Assembly (NCBI RefSeq): GCF_900078315.1
Contig: NZ_FKBS01000014.1
Location: forward strand, 1 to 60,711
Reading direction: 5' to 3'
DNA length: 60,711 nt
From: Bordetella ansorpii
GTDB lineage: Bacteria > Pseudomonadota > Gammaproteobacteria > Burkholderiales > Burkholderiaceae_B
The notes under the pieces were generated by a model, which was given only the letters and a program-made list of their open reading frames with translations, made no database searches and was not told the DNA's origin. Numbering within the stretch: position 1 is the stretch's first letter; each line of letters begins with the position of its first letter. The translations under genes and the position numbers were made by a program. This document shows positions 52,319-60,711 of the stretch, in pieces.

Positions 52319-53356
52319 TCAACCGGCATGCCGCTCCAGCAACGCGATTACTTCCGCATCGATGGCAATGCCCTGGGCACGCTGCGATGCCATGCGCGCC
52401 AGTTCGATCTCTCCCGGCTGAATGACCGGCCGCGAGGCATCGGCCGGCGGGCTGTCATGCAGGATCGTGGCGAAGTCGTTCATGCGATCCGCCAGCCATT
52501 GCGGCGATCCCAATCGCCGCGTATCGATCAGCAGGAAGAAATGGCCCAGGTTCTGCGGTTCGTCCGGCGCATCGACCCACGACTTCACGTGGGTCAGATA
52601 CGCCGCGTTGGACAGCACTCCGGCAAACAGGTCGACCATCAATGCCAGCCCGTAGCCCTTGTGCCCGCCGATGGGTTGCAGGAAGCCATCCAGGGCCTGC
52701 TTGGGGTCCGTGGTGGGCAGCCCCTGTGCGTCGGTGGCCCAGGTGTCCGGAATGCTCGTGCCGGCCTTCAGTGCGTTGCGGATCTTGGCGCGGGCGACCA
52801 CGCTCATCGCCATGTCCAGCAGGAAGTGTCTGCCGTCCGGGTTGGGCACGCCGAAGCCGATGGGACTGTTGCCCACGCGGGCGTCGGTGCCGCCCCAGGG
52901 CGCGATGGTGGTGGTGGCGTTGCTGCCGATGATGCTGGCGAAGCCGGCTTCGGCGGCCAGCAGGCCATAGGGCGAGATGGGGCCGAAGTGGTTGCTGTTG
53001 CGGGCAAAGGCGATGCCCACGCCGTTCGTCTCGGCCGCGGCCATGGCGGCGCGCAGCGCATGCATGCCGACCAGCGGGCCCACGCCGTTGTCGCCGTCGA
53101 TCAGGCGGATGGCGGGCGCGGGGCTCTCGACCCGGATGTTGGCGCGGGCGTTGATGCCTTGCACCTGCAGGCGCTCGCCATACGACTCGATACGTGACAG
53201 GCCATGGGTGGACAGGCCGAACAGGTCGGCCAGCACCAGCACCTCGGCCACGTCGGCGGCATCTTCTTGCGGCAGGCCGAGGCCCATGAAGGCCTGGACG
53301 CCCAGCGCCTTCAGTCGGGTTTCCGGGACGACGACTTTCTCACGGGTATTGGCCAT
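52319..53356 (-). CDS. Ldh2-family NAD(P)-dependent oxidoreductase
   Basis: 345-aa member of the malate/L-lactate/ureidoglycolate dehydrogenase family (Ldh_2), which oxidises 2-hydroxyacids. Family marks are VLADLFGLSTHGLSRIESY near the N-terminus, DGDNGVGPLVGMHA, VGIAFARNSNHFGPISPYGLLAA with the catalytic His in SNHFG, and GHKGYGLALMVDLFAGVLSNA. No Rossmann motif is expected in this fold. The substrate is unknown. It lies 28 nt after the first Bug gene and 44 nt before the second, so import and oxidation of a hydroxyacid are plausibly linked. Confidence 0.9.
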   Translation of the reverse strand: MANTREKVVVPETRLKALGVQAFMGLGLPQEDAADVAEVLVLADLFGLSTHGLSRIESYGERLQVQGINARANIRVESPAPAIRLIDGDNGVGPLVGMHALRAAMAAAETNGVGIAFARNSNHFGPISPYGLLAAEAGFASIIGSNATTTIAPWGGTDARVGNSPIGFGVPNPDGRHFLLDMAMSVVARAKIRNALKAGTSIPDTWATDAQGLPTTDPKQALDGFLQPIGGHKGYGLALMVDLFAGVLSNAAYLTHVKSWVDAPDEPQNLGHFFLLIDTRRLGSPQWLADRMNDFATILHDSPPADASRPVIQPGEIELARMASQRAQGIAIDAEVIALLERHAG

Positions 53357-53384
53357 GCTGATTCTTCCGATGGATGAGTGGGGG

Positions 53385-54377
53385 TTATTCGATGGAGAGC
53401 CGGGCGTCTTTCACGACCTTGCCCCAGCGCTTCTCTTCCGCGTCGATGAACGCCGCGAATTCGACGGGGCCGGCGCCCGAGGGCTCGCTGGCGTCGTGCG
53501 CCAGGCGGGTGCGCACGGCATCGGTGGCCAGCGCCTTGACGCCGGCCTGATGCAGGCGTTCGATCACGGCGGCGGGGGTTCCGGCGGGAGCCAGCAGGCC
53601 GAACCATTGCGAACTCTCGAAGCCGGGATAGCCTTGTTCCGCCACGGTGGGCACGTCGGGCAGCACGGACAGGCGCTTCTCGGAGCCCACGGCGATGATG
53701 CGGATGCTGCCGGCCTGCGCATGCGGCAACAGGCCCGGCGTGCCGGCGGCGGCCGCGTCGATGTTGCCCGCCAGCAGGTCGTTCACCTGCGCGCCGGTGC
53801 CCTTGTAGGGAACGTGCAGCACGTCGATGCCGGCGGCCGTCTTCAGCATTTCAAAAGCCAGATGACCGGCGCTGCCGTTGCCGGCAGATCCGTAGTTCAG
53901 TTCGCCCGGCTTGGACTTGGCCAGTTGCACGAACTCCGGCAGCGTCTTGGCGGGCACCTTGCCGCCCACCGCGAACACCATGGGCAGCTTGGCCAGCAGC
54001 ACGATGGGCGCGAAGTCGCGGCGCGCGTCGTAGTTGAGCTTGGGCATCATGGTCGGGTTCACCGCCAGCGTGCCGACGTGGCCCAGGATCAGGGTGTACC
54101 CATCGGCGTTGGCGCGCGCCACCTCCGTGGTGGCGATGGTGCCCTGGCCGCCGCCCTTGTTCTCCACGATCACCTGTTGCCCGAGATCGCGCGACATCTC
54201 GGCCGCGACGGCGCGCGCGACCACGTCGGAACTGCCGCCCGGGCCGTAAGGCACCAGCAGGCGGATGGGGCGTTCGGGCCAGGCGGCGTGGGCTTGAGAG
54301 AAAGGCGCGCTGGCGATCAGCGCGGTGACGGCGGCAGCGGCCAGGCGCCGCCAGGGCAGGCTTTGATGCGTGGACAT
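53385..54377 (-). CDS. Bug/TctC-family periplasmic solute receptor
   Basis: 330-aa Bug protein with a signal peptide (LAAAAVTALIASAPFSQAHA). Motifs are WPERPIRLLVPYGPGGSSDV, GQQVIVENKGGGQGTIAT, NADGYTLILG, VPYKGTGAQVNDLLAGNI. The start at 54377 gives a normal leader. It is the first gene of the five-gene minus-strand operon ending at 49780, divergent from a LysR gene across 159 bp that contains a dyad at 54491-54519. Ligand unknown. Confidence 0.9.
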   Translation of the reverse strand: MSTHQSLPWRRLAAAAVTALIASAPFSQAHAAWPERPIRLLVPYGPGGSSDVVARAVAAEMSRDLGQQVIVENKGGGQGTIATTEVARANADGYTLILGHVGTLAVNPTMMPKLNYDARRDFAPIVLLAKLPMVFAVGGKVPAKTLPEFVQLAKSKPGELNYGSAGNGSAGHLAFEMLKTAAGIDVLHVPYKGTGAQVNDLLAGNIDAAAAGTPGLLPHAQAGSIRIIAVGSEKRLSVLPDVPTVAEQGYPGFESSQWFGLLAPAGTPAAVIERLHQAGVKALATDAVRTRLAHDASEPSGAGPVEFAAFIDAEEKRWGKVVKDARLSIE

Positions 54378-54490
54378 CGATCGGGTCTCCGTATGAGCCC
54401 GCCGGGCCGCCACCAGGGCGAATGGCATGGGACGCCATCAAGCGGGCGCCGCCTCTTGGAGCGGCTGACGGCTATCGTGCCCACGCGGCT

Positions 54491-54519
54491 AGATCGAGTA
54501 AAGTGCAAAAATTCGATCT
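54491..54519. promoter_or_regulatory. LysR-type dyad in the divergent gap
   Basis: Inverted repeat AGATCGA-N15-TCGATCT with perfect 7-nt arms, 17 nt before the LysR start. The flanking DNA is AT-rich (GTAAAGTGCAAAAAT). Likely autoregulatory and activator site for the divergent operon. Confidence 0.55.
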
Positions 54520-54536
54520 ATTCTTGTTCAAAACGC

Positions 54537-55433
54537 ATGAAATTCGATCTGGGCGATCTGCGCGCCTTCCTGGCCGTGGCCGACTTGGGAAGCTTTCGCG
54601 CGGCTTCGGAAGCGCTGCATCTGTCGCAATCCGCGCTGTCCCGCCGCGCCGACAAACTCGAGGCGGCGCTGGGCGTGCAACTGTTCACGCGCACCACGCG
54701 CAAGGTCGAGTTGACGACTATCGGACGCGGCTTCGTGCCGCGCGCCCGCAACGTGCTGAACGAACTGGAAAGCGCGCTGGTAGGCATCCAGGACGTGGCC
54801 GAACGCTTGTCCGGCATGGTCACGATCGCCTGCGTGCCGTCCGCGGTGGCCTACTTCCTGCCCGACGTCATCCGCGACTATCACGCGCGGTATCCGCGCA
54901 TCCGCATCCGCATCATCGATGAGTCGTCGTCGCAGGTGCTGACGGCCGTGGCACGCGGCGATGCCGATTTCGGCCTGACCTACATCGGCACCAACGACGC
55001 CGAGATCGAGTTCAAGCCCCTGCTGGAAGAGCCTTTCGTCGCCGCGGTCAGCCGAGGGCACGCCCTGGCGCGGCGCAGGTCGTTGAAGTGGTCGGACCTG
55101 GCTAACTATCCGTACATCTCGTTGGCGCAAGGCAGCGGCAACCGCTTCCTGATCGATCAGGCATTGGCGTTGAACGTCGAGCGTCCCCGCCATTTCTGCG
55201 AGGTGCAACACGTGCCGGCCTTGGTCAGCATGGTCGAGGCGGGACTGGGCATCGGCGTGGTGCCGCGCCTGGCGATGCCGCCCGCCGATCACGGCACGCT
55301 GGTCAGCATCGCGTTGCGGGAACCCGCCGTCACGCGCACGATCGGCCTGATCCATCCACGCGGCAAGACTTTGAACCCGGTGGCCAAGCTGTTCTATGAA
55401 CTGCTGGCCGAGCGCGTGGAGTCGCGGCGCTAG
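54537..55433 (+). CDS. LysR-type transcriptional regulator
   Basis: 298-aa regulator. The N-terminal HTH reads KFDLGDLRAFLAVADLGSFRAASEALHLSQSALSRRADKLEAALGVQLFTRTTRKVELT in overlapping pieces. The effector domain has GMVTIACVPSAVAYFLPDVI, DFGLTYIGTNDAEIEFKPL and MVEAGLGIGVVPRLAMP. The ATG at 54537 fits the family; frame continues upstream without conservation. It is divergent from the five-gene operon starting at 54377 and is its probable regulator. The effector is not predictable from sequence. Confidence 0.9.
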   Translation: MKFDLGDLRAFLAVADLGSFRAASEALHLSQSALSRRADKLEAALGVQLFTRTTRKVELTTIGRGFVPRARNVLNELESALVGIQDVAERLSGMVTIACVPSAVAYFLPDVIRDYHARYPRIRIRIIDESSSQVLTAVARGDADFGLTYIGTNDAEIEFKPLLEEPFVAAVSRGHALARRRSLKWSDLANYPYISLAQGSGNRFLIDQALALNVERPRHFCEVQHVPALVSMVEAGLGIGVVPRLAMPPADHGTLVSIALREPAVTRTIGLIHPRGKTLNPVAKLFYELLAERVESRR

Positions 55434-55472
55434 CCCGGCTGGCTGCGGCCGCGTCCGTCGGACAAGACCGTC

Positions 55473-56264
55473 TCAATTCATTTGCGGCATCTTCGGCAGC
55501 GCCGCCAGCAAGGTCTTCGTGTAGTCGTGCCTGGGCGCATGAAAGACCTGCTGCGCGCTGCCATGCTCGACCATCTGGCCATGATGCATGACCATGATCT
55601 GATCCGACAGCAGACGCACCAGGTTCAGGTCGTGGCTGACGAAGAGATAGGTCAGGTCCAGTTCCGCGCGCAAGGCCATCAGCGTGCGCACCACGTGCGC
55701 CTGCAACGAGGCATCCAGCGCCGACGTCGGTTCGTCCAGGATCAGCAGCTTGGGATTGAGCACCGTGGCCCGCGCGATGTCCACGCGGGCGCGCTGCCCG
55801 CCCGACAGTTCGTGCGGATAGCGGTCCAGCAGCGCCAGCGGCAGTCCGGTGCGCGTGGCGGCCTGTTCCACCAGTTGCTCCACTTGCGCCTTTTCCTGCG
55901 GCGAGCCCAGCCGCAGCACGGGATCGGCGATGGCGCGGCGCGCACGAAAGCGCGGATTCAAGGACGCCAGCGGGTCCTGGAATACCATCTGTATGTCGCG
56001 CCGCTGGGGTTCGCGCGCGAAGCTCGGCCCCACCAGACGGCTGATGTTGCGCCGCTCCAGCAGCACGTCGCCCTCGGTCTGCGGGATCAGCCGCGCGATG
56101 ATGCGCACCAGTGTGGACTTGCCGGATCCGGACTCGCCGACCAGGCCCATGACCTGGCCCTTGGGCACGCGGAAGCTGACGTCTTGCACGGCCTTGAGCA
56201 CACGGCCTCGGCCGATGTCGAAGTGCTTGGACAGCGCGGCGACTTCCAGGAAATCATGTGACAT
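55473..56264 (-). CDS. Peptide/nickel-type ABC transporter ATPase (DppF-like)
   Basis: 263-aa cytosolic ATPase, second of the two in a Dpp/Opp-type importer. Walker A GESGSGKST, Q-loop IQMVFQDPLASLNPRF, signature LSGGQRARVDIAR, Walker B LLILDEPTSALD, switch His LFVSHD. It is a little shorter than typical DppF (about 320) and lacks the C-terminal Cys-rich extension, ending soon after the DYTKTLLAALP segment. It overlaps the upstream ATPase gene by 11 nt and is the last gene of the importer operon. Confidence 0.92.
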   Translation of the reverse strand: MSHDFLEVAALSKHFDIGRGRVLKAVQDVSFRVPKGQVMGLVGESGSGKSTLVRIIARLIPQTEGDVLLERRNISRLVGPSFAREPQRRDIQMVFQDPLASLNPRFRARRAIADPVLRLGSPQEKAQVEQLVEQAATRTGLPLALLDRYPHELSGGQRARVDIARATVLNPKLLILDEPTSALDASLQAHVVRTLMALRAELDLTYLFVSHDLNLVRLLSDQIMVMHHGQMVEHGSAQQVFHAPRHDYTKTLLAALPKMPQMN

Positions 56265-57246
56265 AGGGGAAATGGCACCTTACGGTATGAGACGAGGCCA
56301 CGGCCGTGCGCGGCAGGTCCGCCTGGCGGCAGGTCGCTTGCACGCGCGTGCAGCGTTCGGCGAAGCGGCATGACGGCAGGTCTGTGCGGCGCAGGTCGGG
56401 CAGGCCGCCCTGCATGGGTTGCAGTTCGGTGTGGTCGCGCTTGCCATAGGGCATGGCCGCCACCAGCATGCGGGTGTACGGATGCGCGGGCCGACACATG
56501 ACCTGCGGGGCAGGGCCCTCTTCCAGCACCTGCCCCGCGTGCATGACAACGGCGCGATCGCAGTACTCGGCCGCCAGCGCCAGATCGTGCGTGATGAACA
56601 GACAGGCCACGCCGCGTTCGCGACAGGCGTTCATCAGCAGATTCATCACCTTCACCTGCGTGGTCACGTCCAGCGCCGAGGTGGGCTCGTCGGCGATGAT
56701 CAGTTCCGGCTCGCAGACCAGCGCCGCCACGATCATGATGCGCTGGCACATGCCGCCGGACAGTTCGGCGGGATAGGCTGCCATGCGTTCGCGGGCCTGG
56801 GCGATGCCGATCTGTTCCATGGCCTGCAGGACGCGTTGGCGTGCCTGCGCGCGGCTGGTGGGTTGCCGGGCATGCGTGACCAGGATATCGACCAGAGTGT
56901 CGCCGACGCGCCGGATCGGGTTCAGTGCCGATTTGGCATTCTGGAAGATCATGGCCACGCGTCGGCCACGGTAATGGCGCAGCAACGTCGGGGGCATGGC
57001 ATTGACGTCCAGTTCACCAACCGTCATGCGTTGCGCTTCGATCCGGGCATTGGCGCCATGCAGCCGCATCACCGCCATGCCGGTCACCGACTTGCCGGAG
57101 CCGGACTCGCCAATCAGCGCCACGCACTCGCCGCGCGCCACCTGTAGCGACACGCGGTCCAGGGCATGAATGTGGCCACGGTCCGTGACGAAGTCCAGGC
57201 TCAGGTCCTGTATGTCCAGCAATATCTCGCGGGAGTGCTTGTCCAT
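56254..57246 (-). CDS. Peptide/nickel-type ABC transporter ATPase (DppD-like)
   Basis: 330-aa ATPase, first of the pair. Walker A GESGSGKSV, Q-loop VAMIFQNAKSALNPIRR, signature LSGGMCQRIMIVAAL, Walker B LIIADEPTSALD, switch His LFITHDLAL. The C-terminal oligopeptide-transporter domain has the Cys pattern LPSCRFAERCTRVQATCRQ, typical of an iron-sulfur site in DppD/OppD-type subunits. The ATG at 57246 has GGAG at good spacing; the ATG at 57258 overlapping the permease stop is an alternative. Confidence 0.93.
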   Translation of the reverse strand: MDKHSREILLDIQDLSLDFVTDRGHIHALDRVSLQVARGECVALIGESGSGKSVTGMAVMRLHGANARIEAQRMTVGELDVNAMPPTLLRHYRGRRVAMIFQNAKSALNPIRRVGDTLVDILVTHARQPTSRAQARQRVLQAMEQIGIAQARERMAAYPAELSGGMCQRIMIVAALVCEPELIIADEPTSALDVTTQVKVMNLLMNACRERGVACLFITHDLALAAEYCDRAVVMHAGQVLEEGPAPQVMCRPAHPYTRMLVAAMPYGKRDHTELQPMQGGLPDLRRTDLPSCRFAERCTRVQATCRQADLPRTAVASSHTVRCHFPYVT

Positions 57247-57257
57247 CCGATACTCCA

Positions 57258-58097
57258 TCAACTGCGCCGGCGCGGATCGACGATGTCGCGCAGGCCGTCG
57301 CCCAGCAAGGCAAAACAGAACACCGACAGCACCAGGGCCAGGCCGGGGAAGACCACCGTCCACCACTGGCCCGCCATCATCAGCGTGGCGCCCTCCTGGA
57401 TCATCACGCCCCATTCCGGCGTGGGAGGCCCCACGCCCAGGCCGATGAAGGCCAGGCTGGCGGTGTTCAGAATGGCCCAGCCCAGGTTCAGCGAGATCTG
57501 CACGATGACCGGCGGCAGCGAGTTCGGCAGGATGAAGCCGAAGATCACGCGCGAGGTCGAGTTGCCGTTGATCAGCGCCGCCTCGACATAGCCGATCGAG
57601 CGCAACGACACGGCTTGCGCGCGCGCCAGGCGGAAGTAGAAGGGGAAGTTGATGATGGCGGTGGCCAGCACCACCGACTGCACCGAGTTGCCGAACACGG
57701 CCACCAGCGCCATGGCCGCCACGAACAGCGGAAAGGCCAGCAGCACGTCGATCATGCGCGACAGCGCGGCGTCGACCAGTCCGCCCAGATAGCCGCACAG
57801 CGCGCCCGCACAGACGCCCGCCGCCGCCGACACCATCACGGCGCAGACGGCGATGGCGAAGTCCAGCCGGGTGGCGGCGATGACACGCGAGAAGATGTCG
57901 CGGCCCAACTGGTCGGTGCCGAACCAGTGCGAGGACGACGGCGGCGCAAGCACATGGCTCATGTCGGTGGCCAGGGGATCGTAGGGCACCAGCGCGGGGC
58001 CCAGCGCGGCCACCGCCAGCAGCAGCACGATCAGCACGAAAGCCGTGGCGGTCGTCACATTGCGCCGCAGATGGTAGAGAAGAATCTGGATCGTCAT
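57258..58097 (-). CDS. ABC transporter permease (DppC-like)
   Basis: 279-aa permease with about six helices. It starts with a cytosolic N-terminus and helix (AFVLIVLLLAVAALGPALVPYDP), has the DppC marks HWFGTDQLGRDIFSRVIAATR and the EAA loop YVEAALINGNSTSRVIFGFILPNSLPP. The C-terminus ends with GLRDIVDPRRR. The stop adjoins the ATPase gene; DppB ends 4 nt before its start. It pairs with the DppB-like permease to form the channel. Confidence 0.93.
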   Translation of the reverse strand: MTIQILLYHLRRNVTTATAFVLIVLLLAVAALGPALVPYDPLATDMSHVLAPPSSSHWFGTDQLGRDIFSRVIAATRLDFAIAVCAVMVSAAAGVCAGALCGYLGGLVDAALSRMIDVLLAFPLFVAAMALVAVFGNSVQSVVLATAIINFPFYFRLARAQAVSLRSIGYVEAALINGNSTSRVIFGFILPNSLPPVIVQISLNLGWAILNTASLAFIGLGVGPPTPEWGVMIQEGATLMMAGQWWTVVFPGLALVLSVFCFALLGDGLRDIVDPRRRS

Positions 58098-58101
58098 GGT
58101 C

Positions 58102-59130
58102 TCAGTCCTTCAACTGATAGCGCGGGTCGATCAGCGAGGACACGATGTCGATCGCCAGCGTCAGCAGCACGAATAGCGTGGCCACGATCAGCACGAAGGC
58201 CTGCACGGGCGCGTAGTCCAGTCCGACCAGCGCATTGATCGCATAGGCGCCGATGCCCGGCCAGCCGAACAGCTTCTCGATCATGATGTTGGCGCCCAGC
58301 ATGGTCGAGATCACCATGCCCATCGTCGCCAGCACGGGCAGCATCGCGTTGGGCAGCGCATACTGCAGCGTGACGCGCCACGGCGCCAGGCCGTAGGCGC
58401 GTGCGGCGCGCACGTAATCGCTGTCCAGCGCGTCTATCATGCCGCCACGCATCATGCGCATCAGCGGCGCGATGGCGAAGATCGCCATGGAGGCTGCCGG
58501 CAGCACCATCTTGGCGGCAGCTTCCCCCATCAAGGCGGTATCGCCCGCGAGCAGCGCATCGATCAGGAAGAAACCGGTGACGCGCTCGGGCGGAAACGAC
58601 CAGCCCGACAATCGTCCGATGGGCTCGGGCGCCAGCCCCCACAGGTAATAGAAAAAGAAGATCAGGATCAGGCCGAAGAAGAAGCCCGGCATGGCGGCCG
58701 AGATGGAGGTGATGGCGCGTATGGCCTGATCCAGCGGGCTGTCGCGGTACAGGGCGGCCAGCACGCCCAGTGGCAGCGCGATCGCCACTGACAGCGTGAA
58801 GGCGAACACGGCCAGCTCGATGGTGGCTGGCAGGCGTTCGGAGAAATCGTGCAGCACGGTTTGCCCCGTGCTCATGGAGCGGCCCAGGTCCAGTTGCGCC
58901 AGGTGTTGCAGATAGATCAGGAATTGCTCCGGCAGCGGCTTGTCCAGGCCCATGGCCAGGCGCACCGCCTGGATTTCGGCCGGTCCCGCATTCGGGCCGG
59001 ACGCGTACATGGCCGCCGGATCGCCCGGCAGCACGTGAATCAGCATGAACGTGACGACGACCACGCCGAAAAGAATCGGAATGGCCATGAGGGTGCGCCG
59101 TCCCACCAGGGCGAGCGTCCTGCGTGACAT
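58102..59130 (-). CDS. ABC transporter permease (DppB-like)
   Basis: 342-aa permease with about six helices. Family marks are the N-terminal helix LMAIPILFGVVVVTFMLIHVLPGDPA, LGRSMSTGQTV, and the EAA loop YVRAARAYGLAPWRVTLQYALPNAMLPVL. GWPGIGAYAINALVGLDYAPVQAFVLIVATLFVLLTLAIDI closes the protein before LIDPRYQLK. It follows the binding-protein gene by 67 nt and precedes the DppC-like gene by 4 nt. Confidence 0.93.
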   Translation of the reverse strand: MSRRTLALVGRRTLMAIPILFGVVVVTFMLIHVLPGDPAAMYASGPNAGPAEIQAVRLAMGLDKPLPEQFLIYLQHLAQLDLGRSMSTGQTVLHDFSERLPATIELAVFAFTLSVAIALPLGVLAALYRDSPLDQAIRAITSISAAMPGFFFGLILIFFFYYLWGLAPEPIGRLSGWSFPPERVTGFFLIDALLAGDTALMGEAAAKMVLPAASMAIFAIAPLMRMMRGGMIDALDSDYVRAARAYGLAPWRVTLQYALPNAMLPVLATMGMVISTMLGANIMIEKLFGWPGIGAYAINALVGLDYAPVQAFVLIVATLFVLLTLAIDIVSSLIDPRYQLKD

Positions 59131-59197
59131 AGTCGATACTCCAGTAGTGCATGTGCGTGGCCGGCCCTTGTGGGACCCGCCACGCGGCGGCGTGCCC

Positions 59198-60711
59198 TTA
59201 TGCTTTCTTCAGGTGCCGAAGTTCGAGCTGGCCATGGAACATGTAGGTGTAGCCCTGCAGGCCCGGGGAGACCACCGTGTCCTGGAAGGCCGACCACATC
59301 AGGATCATCGGGACTTCGTCGCGCGCGATGTCGATCATGCGGCGGACCTTGGTGTCGTAGACGGCGCGATCCGTCTCGAAGCGGGTCTCGGCGGTCAACC
59401 GGTTCATCTCGTCGTTCTTGAAGTTGCCGAAGTTCCAGCGTGTGGGCGACGCGTAGTAGACGCGGAAGAAGTAGTCCGGATTGCGCAACCAGGCCGTGCC
59501 GGTCGCCATGGACATGGGCAGCTTGTGCGCTACCTGCGCACTGGCCATCTGGCCGGAGGGCAGCTTCTCGATCTTGAGCTTGATGCCGATCTTGCCCAGC
59601 GATTCCTGCAGCAGCACGGCGGTCGGTTCCGCCAGTTGCGCCAACGCACTGTCGATGACGAAAGTGGTTTCGAAGCCGTTGGCCATGTCTGCCTCGGCCA
59701 GCAGCGCGCGTGCGCGGTCCAGGTCGTAGGTGTAGGGCATGGGCTGCGGAAAGCTCAGGCCGGCGTCGGCCTTGCCGCCGAACATCGGCGCCCCCCGGCT
59801 GTACAGCACCGAGTCGAAGATCTGCTGATAGGGCACCGCGTGGGCAATGGCCTGGCGCACCTTCTTGTTGTCGAAGGGCGGCATCTGGCTGTTGAGCGCG
59901 ATGACAGTGACGGCGCCGGGGTTGGGGATGCCCAGCAGGCGGATGTCCTTCCGGGATTTCAGATCATGGATGTCTCGGCCGCCGAGGCCGCGCACAATGT
60001 CGGCTTCGCCCCGCTCGGCCGCGGCGCGGCGAGAAGCCGCCACCGGCACGACCTGCGCCGCCACGCGGGTGCTGGCCGGGGCCGGGCCGTTGGTCCAGTC
60101 GGCGAACGCTTCCAGCATGAAACCCTGGTCAGGCGCGAAGCGCACCAGCTTGTAGGGGCCGCCCCCCGCCACGTTGGTCTTGAGCCAGTTCTGCGCCCAG
60201 GGATCGTCGGTCGTGGCGTTGGCCTTGCACACCTTCGAATTGAAGATGGCCGGAAACAGCACGCACAGGTCGGGCAGCGTGAAGCGGTCGGCCTGCGGCA
60301 CGGTGACGCGCAACGTCATGTCGTCGATGACGTCGAACTGCGCGGCTTCGGTCAGCGAACCAGTGGCCATCTGGGCCTTGCCGGTGGTGACGGACACCAC
60401 GCGGTCCAGCGACCACTTGGCGTCGTGCGCGGTGACGGGCGAGCCGTCATGGAAACGCGCGCCGCGCCGCATGTGGAAGGTGATCTGCTTGCCGTCGGCG
60501 GAGACTTCATAACGTTCGGCGGCTTGGCCCACGATGGTGTCGTAGTCGTAGGTGAACGCCCCCGGCACGCCGTCGACGGGCGTGGTGCCGTACGTGATCA
60601 GCCGGTCGTAGACGTTCCAACTGATGTTGATCGAGGCCTGGTTGTAGCCGGTGCCGGCCGGGTCCAGGGTGTTGGGACTGTCTTCGAGCAGCACGCGCAG
60701 CACGGCGGGGG
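59198..60711 (-). CDS. ABC transporter substrate-binding protein, family 5 (partial)
   Basis: At least 504 residues of a Dpp/Opp-type periplasmic binding protein; the N-terminus, including any signal peptide, lies beyond the right edge. The visible start PAVLRVLLEDSPNTLDPAGTGYNQ corresponds to the beginning of the mature domain. Family marks include AAERYEVSADGKQITFHMRRGARFHDGSPVTAHDAKWSLDRV (overlapping pieces), NKKVRQAIAHAVPYQQIF, and YTYDLDRARALLAEA. The substrate could be a peptide, glutathione or another small molecule. It is the first gene of the importer operon running to 55473. Confidence 0.92.
   Translation of the reverse strand, partial: PAVLRVLLEDSPNTLDPAGTGYNQASINISWNVYDRLITYGTTPVDGVPGAFTYDYDTIVGQAAERYEVSADGKQITFHMRRGARFHDGSPVTAHDAKWSLDRVVSVTTGKAQMATGSLTEAAQFDVIDDMTLRVTVPQADRFTLPDLCVLFPAIFNSKVCKANATTDDPWAQNWLKTNVAGGGPYKLVRFAPDQGFMLEAFADWTNGPAPASTRVAAQVVPVAASRRAAAERGEADIVRGLGGRDIHDLKSRKDIRLLGIPNPGAVTVIALNSQMPPFDNKKVRQAIAHAVPYQQIFDSVLYSRGAPMFGGKADAGLSFPQPMPYTYDLDRARALLAEADMANGFETTFVIDSALAQLAEPTAVLLQESLGKIGIKLKIEKLPSGQMASAQVAHKLPMSMATGTAWLRNPDYFFRVYYASPTRWNFGNFKNDEMNRLTAETRFETDRAVYDTKVRRMIDIARDEVPMILMWSAFQDTVVSPGLQGYTYMFHGQLELRHLKKA

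Noticed and set aside
1-60711. CRISPR arrays, tRNA and rRNA genes, complete insertion sequences
   Set aside because: No regularly spaced repeat array, cloverleaf-like sequence, rRNA signature or active transposase with terminal repeats was seen.

Overview
The window is GC-rich, gene-dense bacterial DNA. Gene content and order point to a beta-proteobacterium of the Alcaligenaceae (Bordetella/Achromobacter type). The evidence is four Bug/TctC-family periplasmic receptors, a cox-SURF1-ctaA-ctaB-sco cluster with beta-proteobacterial small proteins (DUF2970, DUF2909, DUF3717), a PhaM-like granule protein, and an mla operon that contains mlaA. This assignment comes from gene families and synteny read by eye; no database search was run.

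Layout. 1-3.9 kb: mlaFEDAC lipid-transport operon (minus), preceded at the window edge by a dispersed intergenic repeat. 4-11.3 kb: a Bug receptor and the gltBD glutamate synthase operon with a readable sigma70 promoter. 11.3-12.6 kb: a RAYT-like transposase-fold gene that has lost its catalytic residues, flanked by short repeats. 12.6-15.6 kb: fghA, a two-helix membrane protein, and rpoH under a perfect CIRCE operator, followed by a candidate small RNA. 15.6-19.2 kb: a CpdA-like cyclic-nucleotide phosphodiesterase divergent from a Na+/H+ antiporter with a C-terminal cyclic-nucleotide-binding domain. 19.3-23.2 kb: a GntR-like LacI regulator, divergent sugar-acid dehydratase and a Nudix hydrolase. 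23.3-32.1 kb: aa3-type cytochrome c oxidase and heme A/copper assembly genes, with no cox11 in its usual slot. 32.2-42.6 kb: housekeeping and envelope genes (DUF3717, glycine-zipper protein, PhaM-like protein, glmU, MFS exporter, ugd, two glycosyltransferases, Lrp regulator, glmS).

42.6-45.3 kb is the clearest accessory segment. After two tandem terminators behind glmS comes an ORF-less group IIC-type intron of about 657 nt, then an AT-rich control region and a hipBA toxin-antitoxin pair. The control region carries four candidate HipB operators at exactly 27-bp spacing over a sigma70-like promoter.

45.4-60.7 kb is catabolic and transport DNA. It holds a LysR regulator divergent from catB with two LysR-type sites 21 bp apart, a Bug receptor, and panB. 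A five-gene minus-strand operon follows (Bug receptor, Ldh2-type dehydrogenase, Bug receptor, metallo-beta-lactamase-fold hydrolase, leaderless substrate-binding-fold protein) with a divergent LysR gene. The window ends with a Dpp/Opp-type ABC importer whose binding-protein gene runs off the right edge. No tRNA, rRNA or CRISPR array was recognised.
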